Assembly: GCF_963576615.1 (NCBI RefSeq)
Contig: NC_088711.1
Coordinates: forward strand, 23,406,182-23,470,181
Source of the DNA: Watersipora subatra
Taxonomy: Eukaryota; Bryozoa; Gymnolaemata; Cheilostomatida; Watersiporidae
Direction of reading: 5' to 3'
Length of the DNA stretch: 64,000 bases
Shown here: one piece after another, positions 1 through 10,697 of the stretch
Layout: the number at the start of each line of letters is the position of its first letter
How positions within the stretch are numbered: the stretch's first letter is position 1
Notes under the pieces: model-generated
What the model was told of the DNA's origin: nothing
Database searches by the model: none
What the model saw: the letters and a program-made list of their open reading frames with translations, nothing else
Position numbers and translations under genes: made by a program

Positions 1-179
1 ATTGACATGTTCTCCTCTGTGAAAAAAAAACACTACGGTAAACTTCTTAAAGTTTTTTGACAGTTTTTTCTTAAAATTGTTTGATAAATAGAGAGAGAAT
101 TAAAATATTTTTTTAAACAAAACTAGTTGCGTTCTTTAGAGTGTAAGGATTCCATTGATATATAAATATGCATAGTTAC

Positions 180-271
180 TAGTTGTTAAACTACCAAAAC
201 TTTGAAAAAGCAAATTAAGTAAAAATTTGATGGTTCAACAATTGCGCCCCACTATTTTGTCCGGTACTGTA
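180..271 (-). mobile_element. Possible Tc1/mariner terminal fragment
   Basis: Read on the minus strand from 271 the sequence begins TACAGTACCGGACAAAATAG and GGGGCGC, close to Tc1/mariner termini. The partner end is not in the window. The inner boundary given is arbitrary. Confidence 0.4.
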
Positions 272-2159
272 CTTCTAACACCTACATAAATGATTATGTT
301 GTCATAGTGACTACTCTATTTCATGTCTACTCATATAGGCCTATATGTATACTCATATACAGTATATATATGTATTTCATTTCTACTCATATCATGTAGG
401 AGAGATGTAAATTAGGGTTGCAACGATTAGCTGTTTTGATGTCATCATGAAGTGTACACAGTATGAGCAATTAGCTGTAGGCGTTCTGCTAACCAACAAA
501 TGATTAGAAATTACTAAATTGCATTGGTGATATCACGGGTCCTTTTGTTATTATCTTTAATTTTATTCATCACTACGAAAGGACAGCAATCTTCACAACT
601 GTTGAAATTGGATCCCATGCGGTTAACAAACAGCCAATCAGGATGCTAACAGTTGCGATCATCGCTGTCAAAATTTAACATGTTGAAAATCCATCGCATC
701 ATCGCTAGCAACGACGTCGTCAACCTTTAGTTTGCGAGCCCATCGTTGCAGTCAATCGCACAGCTAATCGTCAATTTGAGCAGCAGTGTGCACAGGCCTT
801 GAGGCTTGTGTTAATCCGTACAATAGTATCTACTGTTTTAAGAAAGGATAAATAGATTAGTACTACATAGAGAGGGACACTTCCTATTTGTTGCTGGAGA
901 TCAACATTTTTCTGTTTGTTCTTCACAAAAATCAGCCATAGCAGGGTTTTGTTAAAAAGAAAACTGTATTTTTATGGTCAAAAAAGGCCTTATCGTGTGA
1001 CACTCAACAAAGTCACACATATTAGGTGTGGTAATGTGGCTGACAACGCCCAAAACTGATACATAAACAGAATATCTTAATTTTGTCCAAAACCAACTAT
1101 GTTCAGTTTTTGTATGTCTTCATGTAGTAAAACATGTACTACCTATAAAGCATGATTGGGAGCATCAATCTTTGGTTAACACAGCCTTGATTGTCTTCAA
1201 TTAAGGCAGCTAGAGTTGGTGTTTTGCAGCCAGCATTGTCGCAGCAACCATATACTGTAGTTATAGCTAAATGCAATCATTTGTGGCCAGAAGCAGCACA
1301 GCAGGAGTAGTGAGTCACAAGCAGCAGGAGTAGTGAGTCACTCTGGTTGATCAACAGTATTGATTCAAATTATCTCTCAAAGCTCCTAAGATGCTTAAAG
1401 GTTTATCTAGCTGCTTGACATTATTGTAAGCAATAGCAGAAATGGTTTACTCAAAACTAACAAAATTTATGTGGCAATGATCAATCATAAATCTCCAATC
1501 ATAAATTCACAAGAAACCTTCAAAAGAATTAGCCTTTCAACACTTACAAAAATGATATTTGTTAAAAAATTATATGTTGATTTCCGTATGAAAGTCTTCT
1601 CACAATTAGTTATAATACAAGTTTCATTGATGAAATGATTCCATTGAATCTATAATTTATAATAAATTAAAAGTTAACTTTTGTAAAAATATATGGTTGT
1701 AAACAAATGAAGCTCCTTTGTTATTATTAATAAAGACAAGTGGCGGATTATGGTTCAAGTATGTAAATGAACGTGTCTAGCCAATTCAAGTTATGCTTTT
1801 GACTAAGTCTGTTGTATCTTAGATTAGAAATAGTAAGGAGAGTTAGGGTCAGAAAGGCAGCCATAAAACGCATGTTCAGGTTTCAGCACTTCTGCACTTT
1901 CTGCCTCATTAATCTCAATACCTACTTGTGTAAGCATTTGCTTTTTGGTCAGATTCGTCTGAAAATTGTAAATAATTTTATGAAAAATGATCGCTTTACA
2001 AAATATTGTCAAACATTATTGGTTTGAGCAAATAGCAAATTACTTTCACAAATTGAATTTTTAGAAAAGTTAAGCTGTCTCTAATAATTAAAATTTTAAA
2101 ATGTTAAATTATTTTTTTATTGTTAATTCGCATAGTAAACTTTATTATGTTTATTATAA

Positions 2160-2330
2160 AGACAATTAATTATATAATATAATTATGTTATATAATATAT
2201 AACACCTTAATATAATATAATATTGTATTATATAGCCTAATAATACAAAAAGACATTGTATTATTATATTATATTAATTATTATTAATTAATTTATTATA
2301 TTATATATTATATTATTATATTATCAAAGT
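2160..2330. repeat. AT-rich TATAAT low-complexity tract
   Basis: Runs of TATATTATATAATAT lie about 150 bp upstream of nAChR gene A exon 2, within its upstream intron. Confidence 0.85.
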
Positions 2331-2481
2331 CATTCAAATTAGGCAGATTAAAATAATATATTCTTACTGCTAAGATATTCCTGTTGCTGTAATATAGATG
2401 TTTGATGTTTAACATGTTTGAAATCCTAGTGTGCCTGCTTAATTTTTTACTAAGTTGTGATACTCTTGTTTCCATTTTTAG

Positions 2482-2618
2482 AGTCTTACAGAAGTAATAT
2501 AGACACAGTCCTGCTGAGGGACATACTACGAGGTTATGACAACAGAGTCATTGCTAGGGTGGGTGACCAGCCTCTAGTGGTGAGAGTTGGCTTCACCTTG
2601 GTCCAGCTGCACCACTTG
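2482..2618 (+). CDS. nAChR gene A exon 2 (N-terminal helix and first beta strands)
   Basis: The exon is 137 nt, begins after an AG acceptor in phase 1 and ends at GTGAGT. It encodes LLRDILRGYDNRV followed by QPLVVRVGFTLVQLHHL, the characteristic start of the extracellular domain of nAChR subunits. It has the same length and phase as gene B exon 2. Confidence 0.9.
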
Positions 2619-5600
2619 GTGAGTCACTAGCAACTCATATCTTTAAAATCATCAACAACAACCGTGTAATGATTTTGAGAAGAGGCAGGTGTGTTTAGTT
2701 TAAAACAAGTCATAAATATAGCTCGTTTTAAACTCAGGGCAGCCGATGCCTTCGACCCACTCTCACTCTCAACTTACATTATTTTTTACAGCTTTTATTC
2801 ACACACTCAGATTGTGCTGTTGCTATAACAACTCATATGTAGTTTGGTAGTTTTTCAATAAAAATGCTGATCATACGTTGTAGAGGTTGAAAAGTAATGA
2901 AAGATTGTCAATTTCTATTTGTCTAGTGCACAGGAATACCCTAATCTACGTAGCAAGCTAAAGTTGTATAAGGTCGTAAGGTGATAAGGTCATATACTAG
3001 CTAAAAATAAACTGAGTTGTTCAATAAGTTTCCAATTAGTTGATCAATAGGTTATTTTATTGAAATAAGGTTGTCGATTATTGAATAGCATACACAAAAC
3101 TTTGAATGCTGGGAGTAGATAACATCTATGCAAGATAGTCAATGAATTGCTGTTATTAGATTAGGAGACAGAGATCTGATAGAACACATATAAGCAGCCG
3201 AGGCTATAACTTATAGCAGATTACTTGGGTCTCTACGTTCAACTGCACTTGTTCTCACAATCAACTTTAAGTAAAATTTATTTTAAAATATTCTTGATCT
3301 GTTGTTAGAATTGTTAATAAATGATTGTGACAACATTATTTTTTATTAGAGCAACATTATTATGAACTCAGTTAAAATCTAAACTTTTATGATATAAAAT
3401 AGAAATTAGAAAAATCTACTGGATTTATATCAACTTTTTTCAGCATCTACACGGCTTCCACACATCTATAGACACATCTATAGACACATCTATAGACACA
3501 TCTATAGACACGTCTATAGACACATCTATAGACACATCTATAGACACACATCTAAAACACTTCCTATAATCTTGTAGTCTATAGATTATAGTTTTGTAGT
3601 CTATAGTTTCTAATCTTTTAAGTTTAAGACTTGGTCTTGTTTCTCACAGGATGAAAAGAAGCAGATGCTAACATCTTCTGGCTGGTTTCAAGTGGTAAGA
3701 ACTGGTCTAATCATACCACTGATTTGAACTTGAAATCATGTTTATCAGTGTACACTGACTATTTAGTTGATAACATGTCAAGAGAAGCTCATGTATTAGT
3801 TGGTAGCACGTTTCATGTAAACACAACACAACTTTAGTTAGCGACAGACGGTACATGTATTAGGACTAAGGCGATAACTAGTAATAAGCATCAAGGATGG
3901 GTGTAAACTTGTTATAATACACTCGGGCTAAAAGATAGCCTTAGAAGTACAGATACAGGAAGATCTCACACTACACGTAAGAGAACATTCTGTTTTTCAA
4001 TTTCATTGATAGTTTCTCAGTTTTAACAGCCTTAAAAACTAGCAAAGCCTCTATAAACTGGAACTAAATTTAGCATCAATAAATTGCAAATTTAATATTT
4101 CAGTTTGTGGTGATTTGTAGGGTTTTTAAAATCTACCGTTATATTAAGTCTATAAATTTGTAATTTCGTCCAATATTTTCTAAAGAGCCATTTTTCACAT
4201 ATAGTAACTATAGTTGGACTTCCATCATCCCCGATGATTGTGGCAGCATAAATAGTGAGCTCTATGTATTCAAGGAGGGAACTCTATGTATTCAAGCAGT
4301 GAACTCTATGTATTCAAGTAGTGAACTATATATATTCAAGCGGTAAACTCTATGTATTTAAGTATTAAACTCTATGTATTCAAGTAACTCCAAACTGTAC
4401 TCCTCACATCATTTAGCTTGTGTTCAACAACAGACCAAAGCACTTTCAGTTTGCACACTTTATTATTGTACGTAAATCGTAGCAGTAGGATTAGCGAACT
4501 GTAGAACCTTCAGCACTATAGAACTCTTTCCTATAGTTTTCATGAACTAGAAATTAGGTGACAATAGTAATGGAAGGTTGGTACCTGTACTGTTTCTAGG
4601 AGTGGGTTGATGATAGACTCAAATGGAATGCAACTAAGTATAACAGAAGCAGTACAGTTGTTCCTTCAAAAGATCTTTGGCTTCCAGATATTGGATTTCT
4701 AAACAGGTAACTTACATCCTGGTAATTTTTTTAGCTAATAAGTAAACTTTGAGATATTGTTATCTTCTTACTGTAAATCTTTCTACTCCTATTTATTAGT
4801 TGCTCTTTTAGACGTTTCCTGTTTGCAGCGTGTGTTCTGAAGTGAGTTGACAAGATTGCCTTATTACTGAGGAAATGCAATGGGTATATAGAAAACCCTT
4901 GGTAATTGTTTAAGTACAGATATAAACTGTATTTTAGCCCCTCCATTTACCACACTTCTATGATAAAGAATGAGTTTAGATGTGTCGTGTCTAGCGATGG
5001 ATCAGTTTTATGGGTGCCAGGAGGTACATACCATACCACTTGTGAGCTCGACATCAGCAAATTCCCTTTTGACCGACAAATGTAAGTTGATTACTTCTTA
5101 TACCAATCCCCTTTGGCCACACTTAGCTCACTATTGAGCTAGGCAGCGTAGTTTGGATTGTAGCTAAACATCTCCTCTGGCAGTAGCCATATTTGCTGAT
5201 ATAGATCATCAGCTCAATTAAGTCACACCCTTCCGACAAACAGCAATATTGTTCTTATTGATTGTCTCTCATTGCTGTTATTATCTATCTGTCGTAGATG
5301 CTACTTCCATCTCTCAAATTGGGCCTATAATATTGGCGAAATGAATTTAGTTACATATGCTGATGAGATCGTGCTTGGAAGTTATAATCCTAGTGCAGAG
5401 TGGAAAATAGAAAGAACCTATGTCAGCAGGTAAGTGTGAATTAGATCAACCAAAATAAGGCAAAAAGGCAGACAAGTCTTATGAAGTTGGTAGCCAAGTG
5501 ATCAACATGATAAACTCTAGCATGGCAATAGACAAGGTAGTAGCGGTGGACCTAAAAAGGTGCTGTGACTGATACATTGGCGTTCATTAGCGGGTTTTCA

Positions 5601-8600
5601 TTCACATTTAAATCAAAGGTTTAGCGAGCAAAAGTATTAATCAGCAAAAAGATATTAGTTAGATACAAATAGAAGTATAAATCTATAATATTTTACTCTC
5701 TAATATATATTCTTATTATTATATACTCTAGTCTCATAGTTATTCAAGTCTCATATATTCTAATATATATTTAAATAGTAGAAGAACTTGTTATTTCTCA
5801 TAAGCTTCTTAATCAAAGTTGTGTGTGTATAAGAAGGATCTACTGTTATATATGCTTTCAAAATTCTGTGCTTGTTGAAGAAAAAAGACATAACAAAGCC
5901 ATTCCTTAAGGTTTGACTTCTCTATATTTCTGCCAAGCATCAACTCTGAGAGCATTTGCCCTTCAGTTCTGGCAGATACATTGCAGCAACAATCATTGAT
6001 TACATATTTTAGATTTGAGTTGTTATTTGTGTGGCAGTCTCCCTGGAAGTTGGGATGCTTAGATTTGTCACCTTATAATTTTAATTTTAATAGAAAACTA
6101 TTTAATAAAATAGTTTTCTATTTTATTAGCATATAAACAGGAACTATTTCTCACATTCTAGTTTATAAGTATAGTTTTTTAGTTTGGGTTTCTTGTACAC
6201 CACATTATTATTAATTTTTTTTTAAATTATTCTCAACTATTTCGGTAGCCATTACCCAAAACAAAAGCCTTATATAGATTGGTGATTATTTGATACATGC
6301 ATCAGAAAAACTTATTTGTTAAATAACTGTAAATGGAGTTGGGCTGTAATTCTGGAACAAGTTTATTGCTAGAGTAGTTCTGCACGTGTGCATGTTTGCG
6401 TGTGCATGTGCGTGTGTGTGTATGTGCGTACTTGTGTGTGTGTGCAAGCGTATATGCATGTGTGTATGATATGTGTATGCATACAAGTGTGTGTGTGTGC
6501 ATGCGTGTGTGCTACATGTTTATGTGTGCATGTACACATGTTTGTACATGTGTGTGTACATGCGTGTGTGCGTGTGTGTGCGTATGCATGCATGCATGTG
6601 TACATGTGTATGTGTGTGCATATGTGTGTGTACGTGTGATTGTACATGTGTATGCGCGTGTGTGCATGTGTATGTGCGTACGCGTTTGTGCATGTGTGTG
6701 TGTGCGTTTGTGTATGTATGTGCATGTCTGCATGTGCATGCGTGTGCGTATGTGTACAAGTGTGTGCATGCATGTATGTGCGCATATATGTGTGTGGTGC
6801 GAGTACTGTGTGTGTGGGTGTGTGTGGTGTGTAGTGTGTGTCTTTGTGTTTGTGTGTGTGCACATGCATGTAGTGTGTGTGTTGTGTGTGTTCATGCATG
6901 TGCATGTGTGTGCGCAAAGTACAATAAAGTGTATGTGCGTGCATGTGCGTTTGTGCATGCGTGTGTGCGTGCATTTGTGTATGTATGTGCATGTCTGCAT
7001 GTGCAGGTGTGTGCGTATGTGTACAAGTGTGTGCATGCATGCATGTGCGTATGTGTGTGTGGTGTTTGGTGTGTGTGTGTGTGATGTGTTGTGGTGTGTA
7101 TGTGTGGTGCGTGTGGTATGTGTGGTGTGTGCGTGCTGTGTGTGGTGTCTGTGTTTTTGTGCTCGTGTGTGTGTGCGCGCGCATGCGCGCGTGTATGTGT
7201 GGTGTGTGTGTGTTCATGCATGTGCATTTGTGTGCACAAAGTATAACATATCTAAATGTATATTTAGATATACAATTACAATTAAGGTTTTACTATGTTA
7301 TATGTTTTAACACGTAAAGTAATACTAAAATAGAAAAGCTCTAAAAAATTAGAGCATACATCACTAGTTATAGAAAATAGTTGTACTTACCTTTGCATCA
7401 TCTCATCCTTAGCTCCTTCCCAGCATGTGTTTGTAAGTTGAGCACTCTAGTATAACTAAGATGGATAGTTTCAACTTAAATTATTCTACTAAAAACATCC
7501 TTTTAGCAAATAATCGTGGAAATGCAAAGATAAGTTTGTACAACAATTTTCTATAACTAGTATATGCTGTATATATATTTTTTGTATATATTTATATATA
7601 ATATTATGTAGCTGTTTACATTTTCTTGTGCCTGTCTTTATCTCTCCTGCTAAGCTTAAATACATATGCTATACTGTATACTAATAACAACAGTGATTCC
7701 TTAGCCATTTTGTTATCTTTGCAGGGTTGAGGTTGTCTATCAATGTTGTGGCAACGTTTCATATCCATCTCTGTATTTCCACATCTGGATGGAAAGAGAA
7801 AGCCTCTACTATATAGTGAACATCATAACACCATGCATCATACTGTCTTTGCTTGCGACTTTCACCTTTTGCATACCTCCAGACTCGGGAGAGAAGATTT
7901 CTCTTGGTATCACAATACTTCTTAGTTTCACAGTTTTTCAGCTCATTGTAGCGGAGAGCATCCCAAGGAGATCAGACTCTATTCCCATTATAAGTAAGTC
8001 TTGTGATGTCTTCTGCAGGCATAAAAACAATGGTATGTGAAATAAGTTCCCCAGCTTGTACTTATCTGAACACATGTGATAGATGAGCACACATATATAT
8101 TAATTTTTTGAACTTATATGACATGTTCTTCATGCAACTGTGTTTAGGTTTTTACCTGATGCTGCACACGGCGAGCGACACAACTTACAATTTTTGTTTA
8201 GTTTCCTTATTACACTGTCTGTACCCATTAGTTGTTCAGCTCTGTAAGATAAACCCTGAAACATGGAGAGAGGTTTATGAATCTCATTGAAAGCAGTTTG
8301 GTATCACTCTACCTGCACGTCAAGAGGTTCAAGCCATGCACAATGGTGAATGACTCAGTTCTAAATGACACTGTATAATCATCAAAGGGCGCGAAGAAAC
8401 ATGATAAATCACTAAAAAGATGTAACTGGTGTTCTGATCGTTAGAACAGGGATTGGTTGGGCCTGTCTGGTTCTCTAGTGCTTAGTTCTCCAGAATTGCA
8501 CTAGTGCAGAACTATGCTACAAAGATGGAGCTAAAGACGATTTAAATCTTTTAGAATAAAGAAAGCAAAATCAGAGAATATTTATTTATATGAGGCTGCT

Positions 8601-10079
8601 ACAGACAAGGGAGCCGCAGGCTCAAAACCTTCTGCACTGGCAGACTACCACCCAGTTCAGTCAAAAACTAACCAACCATAAAAGGATTTCTTATAAAAAT
8701 GATAATGAATAGTTGTTATCAAGTTAATGCCCTTGACCACTAGACAAGTCCATATGCTAGCATGCCTTACTGATATGAAGAACCCTTTGTAAACATAGAC
8801 AGGCTCACAGAATACTTGCTCATATTTCAACTCAACAGTCTTCTGCAAGGCCATTCATGCTGGCAGTTACCTCTGCTCATTCTTCTTGGCACCAAAACTA
8901 TTATAGGCGTATTTTCATAAACATGTTAATTGATTGAATTAGAGACATCTCTCATTACTACTTAAATGTTAGGGCTTAAGAGTACTTAAAATGTTGTATT
9001 ATTTTGTATATGTACAGAGCAGACAACCACACTTCTGAAAAGGGTATATAATAGACCAATATAAGCTTGTACATTTTCAGGGTTTGTGAATAGACCCGAA
9101 TTTAGATGACAACTGACTAATACAAATACCGACATAAGCAATAATGACATAACCAATGCACACCAGAGTCCCTAGTGTCTAGTGTCTACGCCTTGTCTCT
9201 AGTGTCTAGGTCTTGTGTCTAGTGTCTAGGTCTTCTGTCTATTGTCTAGGTCTTGTGTCTAGTGTGTCTAGAGTCTAGACTGTCTAGATGTCTCTAGGCA
9301 CTGCCCACTTGCGAAGTTGCTTGACCACAAGTATTTTCACCAAGGCAAAAAATAACAATTGCTATTCAACCCTCAGACTGTTTATATAAGCTGTTTGTGT
9401 TTTAGGTCTATACATATCAGCCATTACTGGAGCGGTGACATCATCAATAATATGTACAATACTGATAAGCCAGATTCATCACCGAGGGGAGGCAACTATT
9501 CCTTACAAACTTCGTAGATTTACCTTTGATTTTCTCGCTCCAATAGTGCTCTTGAAAGAACTAAAAGACATTCATGGAACAAACAGTCATATTCCAGAGA
9601 GACAAGCAAAAACACCTAAAGTTTGGTCGTCTAAACTGTGTCCCAGTAGTTCTGTAGCCAGACTCAAACTGGTAAACGGTGGCTACCCCATCAGCCATGA
9701 AATACCGCACAAAGAGGGTGGTAACTGTGAATGTAAGGCTTGTTACCAGTGCTGCATGGAGAACAGTCCTCAGGATAGTACCAACTCAGGTAAAGGTATC
9801 AACAGTAAGGTCTTGTCATCTATCAACCGGCACCTCGAACAGATCATAGAAGCCCTGAGTGAATATGAAAATAGGCGTGTCGAGTCCACATCAAGTGAGT
9901 TCAGGATCGCTGAGTGGAAAGCCGTTGGAAAGGTTTATGATAGATTCTTTTTCGTCATATTTGTAGTGACCATGTTGGTTATTACTATAATATTCATAAG
10001 AACGCATCCAGTTACGGAAGCATTCTCTCCTGATAACCTGAAGGTTGCGACAGGCCGACCCACGCCTACCATCAACTAA
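2482..10079 (+). CDS. Nicotinic acetylcholine receptor alpha-type subunit, gene A (7 coding exons seen; first exon missing)
   Basis: This encodes a subunit of a pentameric ligand-gated cation channel of the plasma membrane. Seven exons (2482-2618, 3650-3694, 4600-4706, 4938-5081, 5298-5429, 7725-7993, 9406-10079) with GT-AG borders join in one frame to a stop, giving about 502 residues. In order they carry the N-terminal ligand-binding domain, loop D, loop A, a Cys-loop with 13 residues between cysteines, a loop-B WAY motif, loop C with YQCC, M1, M2 starting GEKISLGITILLSF (cation type), M3 ending HHRG, a long cytoplasmic loop and M4. The first exon starts in phase 1, so a signal-peptide exon must lie upstream; none was found in 1-2481. 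The M2 segment VFQLIVAE resembles vertebrate alpha9/10 subunits. Gene B downstream is its tandem paralog. Odd points are the loop-A leucine, a loop-C sequon and a cysteine cluster in the M3-M4 loop. Confidence 0.93.
3461..3548. repeat. 12-bp tandem repeat in nAChR gene A intron 2
   Basis: About seven copies of ACATCTATAGAC lie in the intron between exons 2 and 3. The same intron of gene B carries a different array built from related CTATAGA sequence. Confidence 0.9.
3650..3694 (+). CDS. nAChR gene A exon 3 (45 nt, start of loop D)
   Basis: This 45-nt exon between CACAG and GTAAGA encodes DEKKQMLTSSGWFQV, the segment before the loop-D tryptophans. It is too short to show as an ORF. The exon is identical at nucleotide level to gene B exon 3, and the flanking intron sequence is also nearly identical. 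Confidence 0.9.
4249..4390. repeat. 20-bp repeat in nAChR gene A intron 3
   Basis: About six copies of AACTCTATGTATTCAAGCAG with small changes. Confidence 0.85.
4600..4706 (+). CDS. nAChR gene A exon 4 (loop D end and loop A)
   Basis: The exon is 107 nt. It encodes EWVDDRLKWN with an NAT sequon, then DLWLPDIGFLN, the loop-A region. The family pattern W-x-P-D-x-x-x-Y-N is kept except that the tyrosine position is leucine. It ends at GTAACT in phase 2. Confidence 0.92.
4938..5081 (+). CDS. nAChR gene A exon 5 (Cys-loop, first cysteine)
   Basis: The exon is 144 nt and begins after TTTTAG. It encodes KNEFRCVV, LWVPGG and CELDISKFPFDRQ, the conserved first half of the Cys-loop. The codon split with exon 4 gives serine; the codon split with exon 6 gives isoleucine just before the second Cys-loop cysteine. 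Confidence 0.92.
5298..5429 (+). CDS. nAChR gene A exon 6 (Cys-loop second cysteine, loop B)
   Basis: The exon is 132 nt and starts after GTAG, ending at GTAAGT. It encodes the second Cys-loop cysteine, the loop-B motif LSNWAYNIGEM with its tryptophan retained, and SAEWKIERTYVS leading to loop C. Confidence 0.92.
6089..6122. repeat. Inverted repeat, 15-bp arms
   Basis: AATAGAAAACTATTT, 4-nt loop, and reverse complement in intron 6 of nAChR gene A. Confidence 0.75.
6387..7240. repeat. Imperfect TG/CA microsatellite tract (about 850 bp)
   Basis: This long tract of TGTG, TGCATG and TGCG units lies in intron 6 of nAChR gene A, about 0.5 kb upstream of the M1-M2 exon. It contains an internal duplication of a segment of about 130 bp. 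Open frames across it are repeat artefacts. Confidence 0.95.
7725..7993 (+). CDS. nAChR gene A exon 7 (loop C, M1, M2)
   Basis: The exon is 269 nt. It encodes VEVVYQCCGNVSYP, the alpha-type vicinal cysteine pair flanked by both loop-C tyrosines, then M1 and GEKISLGITILLSFTVFQL (M2). Glutamates at the -1' and 20' positions predict cation selectivity. M1 ends FTFCIPP, whereas gene B has FTFRIPP. The donor is GTAAGT. Confidence 0.94.
7994..9405. other. nAChR gene A intron 7
   Basis: The 1.4-kb intron between M2 and M3 exons has only a short tandem repeat. The short open frames in it have no recognisable similarity. Confidence 0.85.
9165..9295. repeat. GTCTAGTGTCTAGGTCTT repeat in nAChR gene A intron 7
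   Basis: Short units of GTGTCTAG and TAGGTCTTGT are repeated in tandem about 110 bp upstream of the last exon. Confidence 0.85.
9406..10079 (+). CDS. nAChR gene A last exon (M3, cytoplasmic loop, M4, stop)
   Basis: The exon is 674 nt and starts after TTTTAG. It encodes M3 (YISAITGAVTSSIICTIL), SQIHHRG, a long M3-M4 loop with CECKACYQCC, a pre-M4 amphipathic stretch and M4 (RFFFVIFVVTMLVITIIF), then a short tail and TAA. It is ten codons longer than the gene B exon. Confidence 0.92.
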
Positions 10080-10691
10080 CACAATCTGTTTATGCAAGTT
10101 CAAGGTCTGTGATGAGATGCATTATTAGTCAATAATTTATAAGTTTGAGAAAATGTCTCTCAAACCATCAAATTTGTAGCCAAAGTTACCTCTCAGATTA
10201 GCAGTCAAACCATACTTTGGCTGACCAAATAACTTCTAAAAAGGAATTTCAGTAGAAAAAAGTATTTATCACTTATTCTATAGTTTCATTTGCTCTGGCT
10301 GTATATTTGTTGTTTAGCGTTACAATCTTTCCAGAAGTTTAAAACATGTTATACCAACTGATGTTAAAATTTAAGTTAACTTTTGTTTTAAAGATTACCA
10401 TGTTACTCATGTTATAGAGACTGTATATAGTTTGTTGTATATTCATAGTAATCCTATAAAAATCTTGATGTAACATTTCTGTGTAAACATTTTAATGATT
10501 GGACTAAGGTAAGCGCAGTTTATACGTAGTCTCCTGTTAAAGTAAGATTTAACCCTATACCTGATAACTTATATTTTATTGGATTAATATGATATCATGG
10601 TCAAAGGTTTTTGGTGGTGTTTAACCAGAAGGGTGGCATAGGTCTTCTTAGATAGTCTTCTGTCACAAATTGGAGAGTTTATATTTTTAGC

Positions 10692-10697
10692 AATAAA
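10692..10697 (+). promoter_or_regulatory. Candidate poly(A) signal of nAChR gene A
   Basis: AATAAA lies about 0.6 kb after the gene A stop codon. It is the first perfect hexamer I noticed there, and no transcript evidence is available. Confidence 0.3.

Larger units (their letters stand above)
1..2481. other. Upstream region of nAChR gene A, no coding exon recognised
   Basis: Apart from a Tc1-like end and an AT-rich tract I see no exon. A signal-peptide exon ending in phase 1 is expected but may lie before the window. Confidence 0.6.
5430..7724. other. nAChR gene A intron 6
   Basis: The 2.3-kb intron holds an inverted repeat and the TG tract. Nothing coding was seen. Confidence 0.85.

Noticed and set aside
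1381..1436. Candidate signal-peptide exon for gene A (ATG CTT AAA GGT...)
   Set aside because: The frame is short, poorly hydrophobic and has a weak donor in the wrong phase; it does not resemble gene B exon 1.
6369..7310. Several long open frames on both strands (up to 304 codons)
   Set aside because: They are readings of the TG/CA microsatellite in every frame, made of Cys-Val or His-Thr runs; no real coding signal.
8108..8290. 60-codon ORF between the M2 and M3 exons as an alternative exon
   Set aside because: It does not match M3 and would break the frame that exons 7 and 8 share in both paralogs.
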